Assembly (NCBI GenBank): GCA_026636295.1 | Contig: CP089463.1 | Coordinates: 558,001-622,000, forward strand | Source: Medakamo hakoo | Lineage: Eukaryota; Chlorophyta; Trebouxiophyceae; Coccomyxaceae | Length of the DNA stretch: 64,000 bases | Direction of reading: 5' to 3' | Part shown: positions 10,525 through 22,500 of the stretch, in pieces | How the letters are laid out: each line of letters begins with the position of its first letter | Numbering within the stretch: the first letter of the stretch is position 1 | Translations under genes and position numbers: made by a program | Notes under the pieces: generated by a model | Database searches by the model: none | The model's input: only the letters and a program-made list of their open reading frames with translations | Told to the model about the DNA's origin: nothing

Positions 10525-10630
10525 GTGTGGGCGGAGGAGGCGCGTGCGCGCTCGTGATTCGCCGTCGAGGCGGAGATGGATGGGATGGGGATGGGAAAAA
10601 AAATTGTAGCAAAACAATGATAGGCCCCCT

Positions 10631-11612
10631 TCACTTTTTGCCCTTCCCACCCGCCCCGGCCGTCACGGCTTGCAACCCGCCCCCACTCGTCACGGACGCG
10701 TGCGACAGGTACGCGCTCCACAGCAGGCCGCACGCGCTCATGTACAGGACCTGGTGCTGGAGGGGGACCGCGTAAAAGTTGACGGAGGCGGCGGGGACCC
10801 AGAACTTCCAGCCGTTGACCATGGTCGGCCACAGGTCGTCGCGGACCTTGGCCACGATGCGGTCGGGCCCGGCACCCGTCAGGGCCAAGTTCCAGGTGAA
10901 GACGGCGGCGAGGACGACGGGCGCGAGCGCGACCTGGTTGAGAGTGACTTTCGACAAGAAGGCCGGCGTGGACCGGCCGGGGAAGCGGGCGTCGAGGGCC
11001 CGGTACCAAAAGTGTTGGTAAGGGCCGTAGAAGAGCAGGCCGAAGGCGCCCATGCGCGCGGCGCGCGTGGCGTCAAAGGCCGGGCGGGTGGTGGAGGTGG
11101 AGGGAGACTGGAGAGGAATGGGATGGATGAGAGGGAGAGGATGGAGGCGGAGAGAGACCAACGGCGCGCGCGCGCGCACTCCAAACTCACCAGCTTGTGC
11201 CCCAGGCCCTGGGCCAGCAGGTCGCCCGCCAGGCTGAGCGTGCCGCACGTCACCGCGGACTTGAGGAGGCCGGTCGAGGCGGACTGTTTGGAGGGGGTCA
11301 AGGTCGTTGGATGGTGAGAGGTGAGAGAACACGGCGCAGTGCTACGCCCTTTTTCCGGGGTGACGCCCGCTTCCACTCCCACCACAGCCTCCACACAGCT
11401 TTCTTGTCTACGTCAGGCGTGGCGGGACGCATTGATGCAGGCCGGCAAACCCGCGGAATTCGCTCTCGTACCTTCAAGCCGCCCGATGCGCCTCCAGCCG
11501 ACGATGAAGCCGCCGCGCCTGTCCGCGGCCCGCGCCGAGCCGCGCCAGTAGGCCGCCGGGACCAGGGCCCGTTGCCGCCCAGGCGTAAGGAGAAGCCGCC
11601 GCGGCCAAACAT
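10631..11612 (-). CDS. Mpv17/PMP22-family membrane protein
   Basis: Exons are 11612-11472, 11283-11191 and 11107-10631, all joined in phase 0, giving 236 residues. Family features: the first hydrophobic segment TLSLAGDLLAQGLG, then RMGAFGLLFYGPYQHFWY, and the C-terminal signature WKFWVPAASVNFYAVPLQHQ. These are four-helix proteins of peroxisomal, mitochondrial or plastid inner membranes whose transported substrate is not settled. The first exon is Gly/Arg/Ser-rich, like an organellar presequence, so an organelle rather than the peroxisome is favoured. Exon 1 was chosen by phase match and is the least certain part. Confidence 0.85.
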
Positions 11613-11727
11613 GTGTTGGTGGAGACGGAGAAAACCACGGGAGGAAAAAAAGCAGAGTGCAGGCCGCAGAGCACACAACACTCTCGGCGCGCTCGCTCGC
11701 TCTTCTTTTTCCGCCACGCCCGCGCCC
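11613..11727. promoter_or_regulatory. Divergent promoter region, Mpv17 / MEMO1
   Basis: 115 nt between start codons, containing an A-run (GGAAAAAAAGC) and a pyrimidine-rich stretch (CTCTTCTTTTTCC) close to the MEMO1 start. Confidence 0.4.
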
Positions 11728-12854
11728 ATGCCCCGCATCCGCCGAGCCACCCACGCGGGCTCCTGGTACGAGGACGACGGTGAGTGTCCATCAAGCAGCG
11801 CCGGCGTGTTGCGTGGTGGGGTGTGTGGGCGCCGCGGCTCGCCACACAGCGAGGGGCATGCGTCCGACCTCAACCCACCACCCCCACCCCACTCCATCTG
11901 CACACAGCCGCCGTCCTGGCCCGCCAAATAGACGGCTGGATGGCCACCGCCCGCGCCGCCCGGGCAGCAGCCGCGACGGGCGATGTTGAGGGCGCGACAG
12001 CCCACGGCGCCGAACCGTCCCTCGCCTCGCCGCCCCGCCGCAAATTCGCGTCCACGCCCGCCCGCGCCATCATCGGCCCGCACGCGGGCTACTCGTACTG
12101 CGGCCACGTCATGGCGCACGCGTACGCGGGGCTGGGCGTGCAAGGCGCTCGACGCGTCTTTCTCTTGGGCCCGTCCCACCACGTCTACTCGCGGGAGTGC
12201 ACGGTGTCGGGCGCGGACGCGGCGGCGACGCCGCTGGGCGCGCTGACGGTCGACGGTGCCACTCGGGACGCCCTGCTCGCCACGGGCGCGTTTGGTGGCC
12301 TGACAGACCACGGCACGGACGAAGCCGAACACTCCATGGAATTGCACATGCCTTTTTTAGCGGCGGCACTGGGTGGGACAGGACCCCACAACCCGCCGCC
12401 GCCATCCATCCCCGTCATCCCAATCATGGTCGGCGCCCTGCCGCCCGCCACCGAAGCCGCCGCGGCGTCCGCCCTCGCGCCGTACCTGTCCGACCCTGCC
12501 AATCTCTTTGTCATCTCCTCCGATTTCTGTCACTGGGGAACGCGGTTTGGGTACACGTGGTCCCAGCCGGGCGTGGGGCTGGCGGACGGCATCGAAGCGC
12601 TCGACCGCCGGGGCATGGGAATCATTGAAGCCTGCGACGGGCCCGGGTTTCGGGCTTACCTAGCTGAGACGGGCAACACGGTGTGTGGGCGGTGGCCGAT
12701 CGCGCTGTTTTTGGCCACGCTCGCCAAGGCAGCGGAGGATGGAGGGGTGAGGCACGAGGTCGCGTTCACCGCGTACGACCAGTCCTCGCGGTGCGCGGGC
12801 CCGCGGGACTCCAGCGTGAGTTATGCGAGCGCGGTAGTGGTGGTGAGTGAGTGA
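11728..12854 (+). CDS. MEMO1: MEMO1-family protein
   Basis: Exons 11728-11779 and 11908-12854 join in phase 1 to give 332 residues. Matches to the family run the whole length: ATHAGSWYEDD, RAIIGPHAGYSYCGH, VFLLGPSHHVY, DEAEHSMELHMPF, LFVISSDFCHWG and the end DSSVSYASAVVV. The fold is related to class III extradiol dioxygenases, with histidines at HAGY, GPSHH and FCHWG. Animal MEMO1 has been linked to copper/iron binding and signalling, and the algal role is not known. The TGA stop lies inside a GTGA tetranucleotide run. Confidence 0.93.
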
Positions 12855-12859
12855 GTGAG
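12843..12859 (+). repeat. (GTGA)n microsatellite over the MEMO1 stop codon
   Basis: Four tandem GTGA/GAGT units cover the TGA stop at 12852-12854. Any unit gain or loss would change the last codons. Confidence 0.7.
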
Positions 12860-13062
12860 GAGGGGGGAGACAGGAGACAGAGCGGTGTGTTGAGGAAGAG
12901 AGTGCCGAAGTCGAGCGGTGGCCGATGGTGAGAGAGGGAGGAGGGCGCGGATGGGTGGGGGAGCGTCTCGTCGCGTCGGCCAAACACAGCAAATTCGGGT
13001 GCGGCTCGACGAGGAAAACGACGCGCTCCGTACTCCCCTTCCCTCCTTTCCCTCCCTCCCAA

Positions 13063-15003
13063 ATGACGACCGCCGTCCGACCCGTGACGGGGGCCATGCC
13101 CCTGCGGGCGGGCCGCTTGGCCGCCGCGCGCTTGCAGGCTGGTGGCGCGGGTGCGAGTGCGCTGGCCGCGGCCCGGCCGGCGGCGAGCGTTGCTTCCGGC
13201 GCGCCCCGCCGCAACCGGTGAGTTTTTTAGGGGTGGTTTGCGAAGCGCAGAGTAGTAGACATGTACCAGCGTCCAGCACGCGTGACGGAGGATGGAAAGA
13301 GACCCAATGAACGGCGGGCGCGACGTGGCCAGAGCCTAGAACGACGACGACGCGCGCCACCCGACTCCGTCTCCCGACCTGATCCACCCCATCCCCTCTC
13401 CCCACCCCCTCTCAACACCAGTTCCTGGCTCCACGTCCTGGCCGCCGCCGCCGTGGAAGTCGCGTCGTCCGCGACCGTTACTCAGCCCCCACGCACGGGC
13501 CCGCCCCGCGTCCGCTTCGCCCCCTCCCCGACCGGCAACTTGCACGTCGGCGGCGCGCGCACCGCCCTGTTCAACTGGCTGTACGCCAAGAAAACGGGCG
13601 GCAAGCTCATCCTGCGCATCGAAGACACGGACGCGGCCCGGTCGACGCGCGAGTCCGAGGCTGCCGTGCTGCGTGACCTGGCCTGGCTGGGCATCACGTG
13701 GGATGAGGGCCCGGACGTCGGCGGCGAGTGCGGCCCGTACCGCCAGTCTGAGCGGACGGACCTGTACAAGGGCCTGGTCGACCGCCTGGTCGCCGAGGGG
13801 AAGGCCTACCCCTGCTTCTGCACGGACGACGAAATCACGGCCATGAAAGCCGAGGCGGAAGCCAAGAGCCTGCCGCCCATCTACCGTGGGAAGTGGGCGA
13901 CGGCGTCCAAGGAAGAAGTGGACGCGGCGTTGGCCGCCGGCACGCCGCACTGCTACCGCTTCCGCGTCCCCCCGAATGAAGAGGTCGTCATCGCCGACCA
14001 GGTCCGCGGCGAGGTCCGCTTCCACACCTCGGCCGTCGGCGACTTTGTCATCCTGCGCTCCAACGGCCTGCCCGTCTACAACTTCTGCGTGGCCGTCGAC
14101 GACGCCCTGATGGGCGTCTCGCACGTCATCCGGGCGGAAGAACACCTGCCCAACACGCTGCGCCAGGTCCTGATTTACCGGGCTTTCGGGTGGGAGACGC
14201 CGACTTTCGGCCACGTCTCCCTCATCCTGGCGCCCGACAAGTCCAAGCTGTCCAAACGCCACGGCGCAACGTCCGTGGGCGAATTCAAGGAGCAAGGCTT
14301 CTTGCCGGCGGCCATGGTCAACTATTTGGCGCTGCTCGGCTGGAACGACGGCACGGAACAGGAGATCTACACCGCCGACGAACTGTCGTCCGCCTTCTCC
14401 CTGGACCGCATCACCAAGTCCGCCGCCGTCTTCGACAAGGACAAGCTGGCCTGGATGAACGGCCAGCACCTCCGCGGCCTGGCCGACGACGCGCTGACGG
14501 CCCAGGTCGCGGACGTGTGGAAGGCGTCGGGCTTGCTGAAGACCGGGCCCGACAGCGCCTTCGTCCGTGCCGCCGCCGCCATGGTGAAAAATTCGCTGGA
14601 GCTCCTGGGCGACGCGGACGCCGAGCTGCGTAAAGTGCTGTCCTACCCGCTGGCGGCGACGGTCGCCGACCCCAAGGCCGCGTCCATCCTCGAAGACGAT
14701 TTTGCGCAGGTCGCGTCGGCTGTCGTGGCCGCGCACGAGTCTGGCGCTTTAGCCGCCGCCATCTCCGGTGGCGTGGACGGCTTCAAAGACTGGGTGAAAG
14801 CGCTGGGCAAAGAACAGGGCCGGAAAGGCAAACGCCTGTTCATGCCCCTGCGCCTTGCGCTGACCGGCACGATGCAGGGGCCCGACGTCGGCGAACAGCT
14901 GGCGCTGCTGGCGGCGGAGAGCGGGGACGTGGCGGAGGCGGGGGCGTACGTGCCCCTGGACGAGCGCGTGGCGGCGCTGAAAGCCTGGCTGGCCGAGCAG
15001 TGA
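13063..15003 (+). CDS. Organellar glutamyl-tRNA synthetase
   Basis: A class I synthetase that charges tRNA-Glu in plastid and/or mitochondrion. In plastids Glu-tRNA also feeds tetrapyrrole synthesis. Exons 13063-13217 and 13422-15003 join in phase 2 (578 residues). The first exon encodes an Ala/Arg-rich presequence without acidic residues. The catalytic motifs are the HIGH-equivalent HVGG near residue 91, LILRIEDTD just after it, and KLSKRHG near 327. The bacterial-type C-terminal anticodon-binding part is complete. Only one organellar copy is seen here, and dual targeting is common in plants but not shown by this sequence. The stop lies in a TGAG repeat. Confidence 0.93.
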
Positions 15004-15082
15004 GTGAGTGAGGTGCGCTGCGTGGACGGGCGGGGCGGGCGCGGGAAGGGACAGTGAAATGAGAGAGGCGGGTGGATGGATG

Positions 15083-15095
15083 GAGAGAGAGAGAG
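15083..15095 (+). repeat. (GA)n microsatellite
   Basis: A short GA run between the convergent GluRS and SYP7 gene ends. The rest of this 166-nt spacer shows only a T-run near 15121. Confidence 0.6.
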
Positions 15096-15169
15096 TGGTT
15101 GTGATTCTTCCGGCTTGCGGTTTTTTTCAACGCCACTCTCCTACACACGCGCCACGCACGCCCTGCTCC

Positions 15170-16396
15170 TCACCCTGCCGCCGCCGCGGCTTTCGCCTTT
15201 TGCTGCATGACCGCGTTGTAGATGGACAGGCCGATGGCGAGCAACACGCACAGCAGCGTCGCGTCCACGCAAAAGTTGCGGGCGGGCCGCATTTCCGTGA
15301 GCAGGGACTTGACGCGGACGTTGGACTGCTTGATGTTCTTGTTGACGTCGCCGACCTGTGGGGAAGGGTGGGGAGGGTTTGGTGAAAGGCCGTGAGAAAA
15401 ATGCGGCGGTCGAGTTTGCAACCCCAACCCTCTCTCCATAGGCCCTCACTTTATCGTCGATGGCCGCCGTCAGGACGTACTGCTCGTCCAGGGCCTTGCC
15501 CATCGCAGCCCCAATGTCCTTTAAGTCGCCTAGCCCGCGCTCGATGCCGTCCATGACCTTGTCTTGGCGGACTTTGGACGCTTCAAACTCTGCACGGAAG
15601 GCCGTCGACGCTTCCGACTCCTGCCAGTACCCGTCCGCGTCGACACGTCCGCCAGGTGGGTGGGACGGGGAAGCAGAGGACGACGCGCCAGCTCCCCCCC
15701 GCCCTGCAGCCGCGATCAAGTCGATGGCCTTGGCCCCGCCCTTTTTACGCGCTTTGTCGGGCCCCAACAGCCCGGCCCGCCCCGCCGCGCTGGGCCCGCC
15801 CGCGGCCGCGTGCACGCCGTCGGGCACGGCCGCCACCAAGTCGCACGCGGCCGCGAGATGGGCCCTCCTGTCCGCCAGCTGTTCTGGCGTCAGCGCTTTC
15901 ACGATGCCTCGCTTGGCCAGCAGCTTGTGCAGGGCGGGCAGGTCGACTTCCAGGATGGTCGCCTTGGCCCGGCTGGGGCGTCGGAGGGCGTGTGCGTGTG
16001 AGAGGGGCGTGAGAAAAAGAGCGGGCGCGGCAGTTTCGACCTTGTCCCAGGCGAGAACGCCCTCTTTCACTCACCGCACGTCCGCGTTCGCCGCCGCTTT
16101 GGCCGCCCGGTCGGTCGTCGCCCGCACCTCGTCCGCTTTCTGTGTGGCATGAGGAGAGTGAGCACAAAAACAGAAAAACAGGCGCGGCCGATGACGCCCC
16201 TGCCCCCCCCCCCGCCTGAACGCGCCTGCATCAACCCATTCACCCGGTCGAGCAGGGCCGCGTACGCGGCGCCGTACGCGCCGTCCGCCCGGGCGCCGTC
16301 GCCGTCGTCGCCGTCGCCAGGGCGCTTGACGACGTACTTCTCGTACTTGCCGTACACGGCGCTGGCCCGGGCCAGGAGCTCGTGGGTGGTGGACAT
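15170..16396 (-). CDS. SYP7: SYP7-class Qc-SNARE (plant syntaxin)
   Basis: SYP7 SNAREs act at the ER, plasma membrane and endosomes and are characteristic of the green lineage. Exons are 16396-16244, 16139-16075, 15972-15450 and 15355-15170, with phases 0, 2 and 0, giving 308 residues. Colinear family features: KYEKYVVKR at the N-terminus, NADVRRAKATI across the second join, DADGYWQESEASTAFRAEF, and the SNARE helix from DKVMDGIERGLGDLKDIG to NIKQSNVRVKSLL. The tail anchor is NFCVDATLLCVLLAIGLSIY. The first intron contains a run of 11 C. Confidence 0.92.
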
Positions 16397-16533
16397 GGGC
16401 GCTGTTTTTTGCCTCAGGCGCGGTTTCGCCTCTGTGCGCCGGGCGCGCGACCGGCCCCTGCTCTTCATTCCCTCGACAAAAAGGGCGCCGCGTTTTCACG
16501 CACGCGCGCCTTTCCCGTCCTCATCTTCCCGCC
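16397..16533. promoter_or_regulatory. Divergent promoter region, SYP7 / IF-2
   Basis: 137 nt between start codons. T- and A-runs (GTTTTTTGCC, CAAAAAGGG) are separated by GC-rich CGCG-containing sequence. Confidence 0.4.
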
Positions 16534-19455
16534 ATGGCTAGCAGCCGGACACGCCTGGCCGGCCGCCTGCTGGCCGCCCTGGCCAGCGGCAGCGGGCCGG
16601 CGCTGTACGAAACAGCAAACCGCTCGCTGCTAGCCATCGGCCCCTCGGCGGCCGCGCGCCTGTCGACGTCCGCGTCCGCCTGGCGCACGCCTGCGTCTTC
16701 CACCCTGCCTAAACGGACAGCACATGCCCTGGCCGTATCTGACGAGAATGGTGACGGCGGCACTGCGTCCACGACGCCGACACGGCGCGGCAAGGGCAGC
16801 AGCGCGCAGTCCACCGAAGACAAGCCGGCCAAGGCGGCCGCCGCCGCTCGTGGCGGCAAAGCCGGGCCGTCTGGGTCGAGCCGGGAAGCGGCGCCCGCCG
16901 CGGAGGGCGGTGGCCAGACGCGCCGGCGGTGGACGCACCAGGGCGGCGGCGGCAACAAGCGCGGCCCGCATGCGCAGCAGCGTCCGTCGACCTCGACCTC
17001 GAGCGGCGGTGGTGGTGGTGGGTGGACGGAATGGTCGCCCGCGCCCGTCGTCGGTGGCGTAGCTGAGGGCGACGATGGCAGGGGCCAACGTCGCACCTAC
17101 AACAACGGCGGCTGGCAGCAGCGCGGCCATCAGCGCGGCGGTGGCGGCCAGGCCGGCTTGCACCAGCGCGGGCGGGCGACCTCGGACGATGGCGCGGGCA
17201 CCCCGCGCCGCCAGTGGCAGCCCCGCGGCCAGAACAATTACGGCCGCCCTCAACAGCGGCCTTCCGACCGAGAAGGCGGCCACAACAACAGCAGCAACAA
17301 CAACAACCGGCGCTGGCAAAACAACAACGGCCGCAACTGGGTGCCCGACCCTGACGACCGCCCCGCCAACCAGGGCCGCCGCGACGGCCGGCGGTGGACG
17401 GCGCGCGGCGGCGGCGACGCGACCGATGGGTACGCGAACAACCATGGCTGGCGCCGGCGGGGGTACTACGACGCGGCGGCGGAAGCGGAGGCAGCGGCGG
17501 CCGAGCGGCGGCGCAAAGCTGCGGCAGCCGCGGCGGCAGCGGCCGCCTCTGCCTCGCGCGCTGAAGCCGCGGAAATCCCCATCCCGGCCGGCGTCACCGT
17601 GCGCGAGCTGGCCCGCCTGCTGGACGTCGGCCTGGACGCCCTGGAAGACGCGCTGGCCGACATGGGCGCCCGCCCCGGCTCGGAGGAAGACGCGGTCGAA
17701 CCGGACGCGGCCGAGCTGGTTGCCCTGGAGCTGGGGAAGGCCGTCGCGGTCGAACGCCCGCCCGCGCCCGCCGACGCCTCCGCTGCGCCACCCCGCCCGC
17801 CCGTCGTCGCCGTCCTAGGCCACGTCGACCACGGGAAAACCACGCTGCTGGACGCCCTGCGCGACACGGCCGTCGCGGCGGGCGAGGCGGGCGGCATCAC
17901 CCAGCACATTGGCGCGTTTGAGGTCGCGATGCCCGGGTCGTCGTCCACCATCACGTTCCTGGACACGCCGGGCCACGCCGCGTTCTCGGCCATGCGGTCC
18001 CGGGGCGCCCACCTGACCGACATCGCTGTCCTGGTCGTCGACGCCCGCGACGGCGTCAAGCCCCAGACCCGGGAAGCGATCGCGCACATCAGGGAGGCGG
18101 GCTGCCCGCTGGTGGTGGCGCTGACCAAGTGCGACCTGCCCGACGCCAACCCCGCGGACGTCCGCCAACAGCTCCTGGGCGAAGGCCTGGAGCTGGAAGA
18201 AGCGGGCGGCACGGTCCAGGCCGTGGAAGTGGCGGCCAAAGCCGGGAAGGGGCTGGCGGAACTGGAGGACGCGCTGCTGCTGCAGGCCGAGCTCATGGAG
18301 TTGCGGGCGGCGCAGGCGGGCCGGCCGGCCGAGGCCACCGTCGTTGAAGCCCGCATGGACAAGGGCCAGGGCCCTGTGGCCACGGTCATCGTGACGGCCG
18401 GCACGCTGGAACCGGGCCAGGCGGTGGTCGTCGGGTCGGAGTGGGGCAAAGTGCGGTCGCTGGCGGGGGCCGACGGCACGCCAGTCACCCGCGTGCTGCC
18501 CGGTCACCCTGCCGAAGTCACTGGCTTGCGCGGCGTCCCGCAAGCCGGCGACACGCTGGCCGTCCTGGCCTCGGAAGACCGGGCCCGGCGCCTGAGTGCC
18601 GCGCGAACGCAGCGGGCAGAGGAACGGCGCCAGGCCACGACGGCCGTGGGCGCGGCCGAAGCCGTGGCGGCGGACGCCGCCGCCGCTGCCGTCGCAGCTG
18701 CCTCCCGCAAAGCCGCCCGCCGCGGCGCGTCCGCGACGGCTGTGTCCGAGGCGGAGAAGGCGGCGGCCGACCTGGCCGCTGCGAACGAAGCGGCGGCCGC
18801 CGCGGCGGGAACGCGCGTCTTGCTGGTCGTCAAGGCCGACACCCAGGGTTCCGCCGAAGCCGCCACGCACGCGTTAGAGGCTCTAGCCTTGGACGGCGTC
18901 CGTGTCAGCGTGGCGTCGTCTGCAGTGGGGCCCGTCACCCTGTCCGACGTCCAGCACGCCGCCGCCATCGGGGCACGCGTCCTAGCTTTCGGCGTCCGCA
19001 CGGGTGGCCCGCCCGTCGAGCGGGAAGCCAAACGCTTGGGCGTGGACGTGGCGGGCGAGCGCGTCATTTACAGGCTGCTGGACGCGGTGGCTGGCTGGGT
19101 GGCCGGCGCGGCGCCGCGCGTCGGGCGGGAAGTCGTGTCTGGCAGGGCCGAAGTCCTCCAAGTTTTCTCGTCCGCGACGGGTGCCGTGGCGGGCGTCCGC
19201 GTGGGCGAGGGCGCGCTGGCAAAAGGCGAAACCGTGCGCGTCGTCCGCGACGGGTCCACCGTCCACGAAGGCGCGTGCACTTCGCTGCGCCGGCACAAGC
19301 TGGACGTCGACCGGGTCGGCCGCGGCACCGAGTGCGGTGTGGTGCTCGACGGCTTTTCCGATTTCAAGGCCGGTGATGTCTTGCAGACGGTGGTGGTCGA
19401 GTACGTGACCGCGAGCGCGGAGGACGTGCTGGCCAGGGCCAATGAGAGCGGGTGA
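16534..19455 (+). CDS. Organellar translation initiation factor IF-2 with a Gly/Arg/Asn-rich N-terminal region
   Basis: IF-2 is the GTPase that brings initiator fMet-tRNA to the organellar small ribosomal subunit. The frame is 973 residues in one exon. GTPase motifs are GHVDHGKT at about 428-435, DTPGH near 477 and TKCD near 531, followed by domains II-IV ending near 970. The first 55 residues ([22 protein letters not shown]) resemble a mitochondrial presequence. Between roughly 125 and 310 lies a low-complexity region full of Gly, Arg, Asn, Gln and Trp with RGG-like steps, which is not part of bacterial IF-2. An Ala-rich coiled linker at about 690-760 interrupts domains II and III. Stop is TGA in a TGAA/TGAG run. 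Confidence 0.92.
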   Translation: MASSRTRLAGRLLAALASGSGPALYETANRSLLAIGPSAAARLSTSASAWRTPASSTLPKRTAHALAVSDENGDGGTASTTPTRRGKGSSAQSTEDKPAKAAAAARGGKAGPSGSSREAAPAAEGGGQTRRRWTHQGGGGNKRGPHAQQRPSTSTSSGGGGGGWTEWSPAPVVGGVAEGDDGRGQRRTYNNGGWQQRGHQRGGGGQAGLHQRGRATSDDGAGTPRRQWQPRGQNNYGRPQQRPSDREGGHNNSSNNNNRRWQNNNGRNWVPDPDDRPANQGRRDGRRWTARGGGDATDGYANNHGWRRRGYYDAAAEAEAAAAERRRKAAAAAAAAAASASRAEAAEIPIPAGVTVRELARLLDVGLDALEDALADMGARPGSEEDAVEPDAAELVALELGKAVAVERPPAPADASAAPPRPPVVAVLGHVDHGKTTLLDALRDTAVAAGEAGGITQHIGAFEVAMPGSSSTITFLDTPGHAAFSAMRSRGAHLTDIAVLVVDARDGVKPQTREAIAHIREAGCPLVVALTKCDLPDANPADVRQQLLGEGLELEEAGGTVQAVEVAAKAGKGLAELEDALLLQAELMELRAAQAGRPAEATVVEARMDKGQGPVATVIVTAGTLEPGQAVVVGSEWGKVRSLAGADGTPVTRVLPGHPAEVTGLRGVPQAGDTLAVLASEDRARRLSAARTQRAEERRQATTAVGAAEAVAADAAAAAVAAASRKAARRGASATAVSEAEKAAADLAAANEAAAAAAGTRVLLVVKADTQGSAEAATHALEALALDGVRVSVASSAVGPVTLSDVQHAAAIGARVLAFGVRTGGPPVEREAKRLGVDVAGERVIYRLLDAVAGWVAGAAPRVGREVVSGRAEVLQVFSSATGAVAGVRVGEGALAKGETVRVVRDGSTVHEGACTSLRRHKLDVDRVGRGTECGVVLDGFSDFKAGDVLQTVVVEYVTASAEDVLARANESG

Positions 19456-19474
19456 ATGAATGAGTGACTGACTG

Positions 19475-19479
19475 TGTAA
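19475..19479 (+). terminator. Candidate TGTAA poly(A) signal of the IF-2 gene
   Basis: TGTAA, overlapping an A-run, lies 20 nt after the IF-2 stop. Confidence 0.35.
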
Positions 19480-19572
19480 AAAAAGAGAGCGAGCAGAGGT
19501 TTTTGGATGGCCGGGGGATCGGTTTTTCTTTTTTTCGCAAAACAAAAACAAAAAGCGACGCCCACAAAAAAA

Positions 19573-22500
19573 ATGACCGCCAGCGACCCGGCCGTCGACC
19601 TGGCGCCCGCACGGGCCCTGGACAGCCATGGCGAGGTCAGTCGTGCGCTGGCTGATGTGGGCGCGGCCGAGCGGGCCATCGACGCCGAGCTCGACGGCCT
19701 GCTCGCCGCGCGCGCGTCCTTGGAGCGCGACCTGGCTGGGCTGGGGGAACGCACTGCCGAGGTAGGGGGTGCTTTTGAGGGAGGGGGGTTCGAGGAGTGA
19801 TGCGCACATGCCTGGCATCTCTGGCATCTCCTCCTTCGATTGCGGGGGTGGAGGAAGGGCGGCGACCGCTCCCACCCGCCCCGGCGGGCGTGCATGGCGT
19901 CCGCACCGAGGCGCGGGCGGGTTGCAGTTCAATGCCCGCGCTCGGGGCACCGGCTTGACACCCTTCCTGCCTCTGGCTTGCTGCGCGCGCCCTCTCAGAT
20001 CCCGTGGCGGTGTCCTGCTAAGGCATCTGGCGGTGGGCGAGTGCGATAGGCGGCGTCGCCTGGCCTGGCGGGCGTCAGTGTCCGATCCCTGCTCGCCGCG
20101 CCCCTGCCTTCGGCCCGTCGTGTCGTTGCGTCCTCCTCAACCTCTCTTGCCCCTCCCCTCTCTCTCCCACGCCGCCCAACAGCCTCTCCGCGCCCTGAAG
20201 TCCGACGCCCAAGCCTTAGCTGCCAGCATCGTGTCCACGGCTGCCTTGTCTGAACGGGTGAGCCGCAAAGTCCGCCAGCTGGACGTGGCCCAGTCGCGGG
20301 TGCATACGACGCTCACGCACATCACCGCGACGGTCGGCCGGACCGAAGCGGTGGAAGGCCTGAGGCGGGCGCTAGATGCCGAGGATTTCGAGGGCGCGGC
20401 GGCCCACATCGCCCAGTTCCGGGACTTGGAGGCTCGCTTCGTGTCTGGCGGCAGCACCGACAAGACACCGGACGACCGCCAGGCCGCGGAACAGCACGAC
20501 GCGGTCGACGGCGCGCGCGCGCGCCTCGCGTCCACGGTCCACGCCCGCCTGGAAGTCGCGGCGCGCGTCGGCGATCACGACGCCGTCGACCGGTTCATCC
20601 GCCTGTACAAACCCTTGGATATGGAGGTAGGCTTGACTGTAGAATGGTTTGGGAGCGCGTGCGGGGATGGGGGCGGGGTGCAAGGCCGGCCGGGCGGGCG
20701 GACGTGCGGATGGATGAGGGCGCGGCGCGGACGTGGGCGCGTTTTTTTCCCTCCCGACACGTAAAACTCACGCTTCCCACCCTCCTCCACCCAACCCACC
20801 CTCACCAGTCGAACGGCCTGACCTGGTTCCAGGCGTACCTGCGCAAGCTGGTGGCGGACCGGGCGTCGGACGCATACACCACGCTGCTGGAAGACACGGG
20901 GCGGGTGGGTGGCGCGGCCTTTGTCGACGCGCTGACCGCGCTGTTTAAAGACATCGCGTCCGCCCTGGACGCCAATGCCGCGCTCGTTGCGGAGACATTC
21001 GGCCGGGCCGCCATTTTAGACGTCGCCCTGGCCTTGCACGAGGAATGCGACGTCCACGGCGCCCGCATCCTGCAACGGTACGCCCAGCACCGCGGCCTGG
21101 CCACGCTCGTCCAGCAGACCAACCTGGTCCAGTCGCCGGTGAAGGGCGCGGACGGCGCGGCCGCACCACCCGCGTCCACCCCTGTCGACCCACGTCAGGT
21201 GGAAGCCTACCTGGAAGAAATCCTGGTCCTGTACCAGCGGTCTGAGGAATACAACGGCTACCTGCTGGCGTGCATGGCCAACGCAGTCGCGCCCGAACCG
21301 TTGGGCGGCAGCCGGGAAAACGCGTTCCGGTCCGGGCAATTTAACGTTACTGTGCGGGAGCTGGTGTCTAGTTACATCAATCTGGTGAGAGCTTGGTGGG
21401 AGTGCGGGTGGGGATGGGCGGGGGCTGGCACGGCGGCGTTTTTCTTTCAGTGGTCCTGCGCTCACGAGCACGAGAGCGCGAGCTTTTCGTTTTCCTTAAT
21501 CGCCGCACCGCCCACCTCCCGCCCTCCATTTCTCCGCACACCCTCACGCCTTGTCCGCACCCATCCCTTACACCCCGCAGGAGGAGTACTACCTGGAACA
21601 AAACGTCAAAAAGGCCATCGCCATCGATGAATGGAGCCCAGGCAGCCTCTTATCATCCATGGTCGACGATGTGTTTTTCATCGTCCAAAAGTCGTGCCGC
21701 CGCGCCCTGGCTACCGGCAACGTCCAGTGCGCGGCCACGATGCTCAGTGCGGGCAATGGCATGCTGAGCGGGCCCCTGCGTGCGGCTCTGGACGGGCGTT
21801 GGAAGGTGCGGATGAGTTTTTTGAGGTGGTGCGGAGAAAGCAGTTACGCGTGCCGATGGCGGTGGACAGCTGTGTTTTCCTCCGCATGCCTGCGCAGACG
21901 CATGCGGACATGTGTGCGCATATTGAAGGTGCAGTTTGCGGACCAACGGCGCGCGGTGTTCCTGCCAGCCGCGCCCTTAACCACCCTCCACCCTTATCTC
22001 CGCATTCCTCAACCTTCACATCTCCGCCCCTTCCACCCCCTTTCTCCGCACGCCAGGCCGCGGCCATGCGCCTGGTGCAGCTCCTCGCAGCATCTGTCGA
22101 GGCTGGGACCCCGCCCACGGACGAGGCGGCCTCCACGGCCGCTGTTTTCAACAATATCGACGCATCAGCGAGGTGAGGATTTTGCGTACTTGTGCGCACG
22201 GCTCGCGCGCACGCCGCGCGTTTTTCCGCACGCGCTTTCAGGGGCGCGGAGAAATGCACATGACCGCATGCGCACCGCAAACGCACGGCCAACGCCTCTC
22301 GTCCACCCCTCACACCGAAAAACAACAGCTATGTCGGCAAGCTGCGGTCCGACCTCGACGCCTTCGCCGGCGAGGTGTTTGCGTCGGCCTCAGCCCGCGA
22401 CCGGGTCCAGTCCATCCTGGCGGACCTGACCAAGACGGCTGCGGACTTTGATGCCATCGGCGCGCGCGCGGTGGAGCAGTTGGCCAATGGTTTGATGCCC

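Noticed and set aside
12843-12859. Tandem GTGA units considered as a repeat array of CRISPR or satellite type
   Set aside because: Units are only 4 nt with no spacers, which makes it a simple microsatellite.
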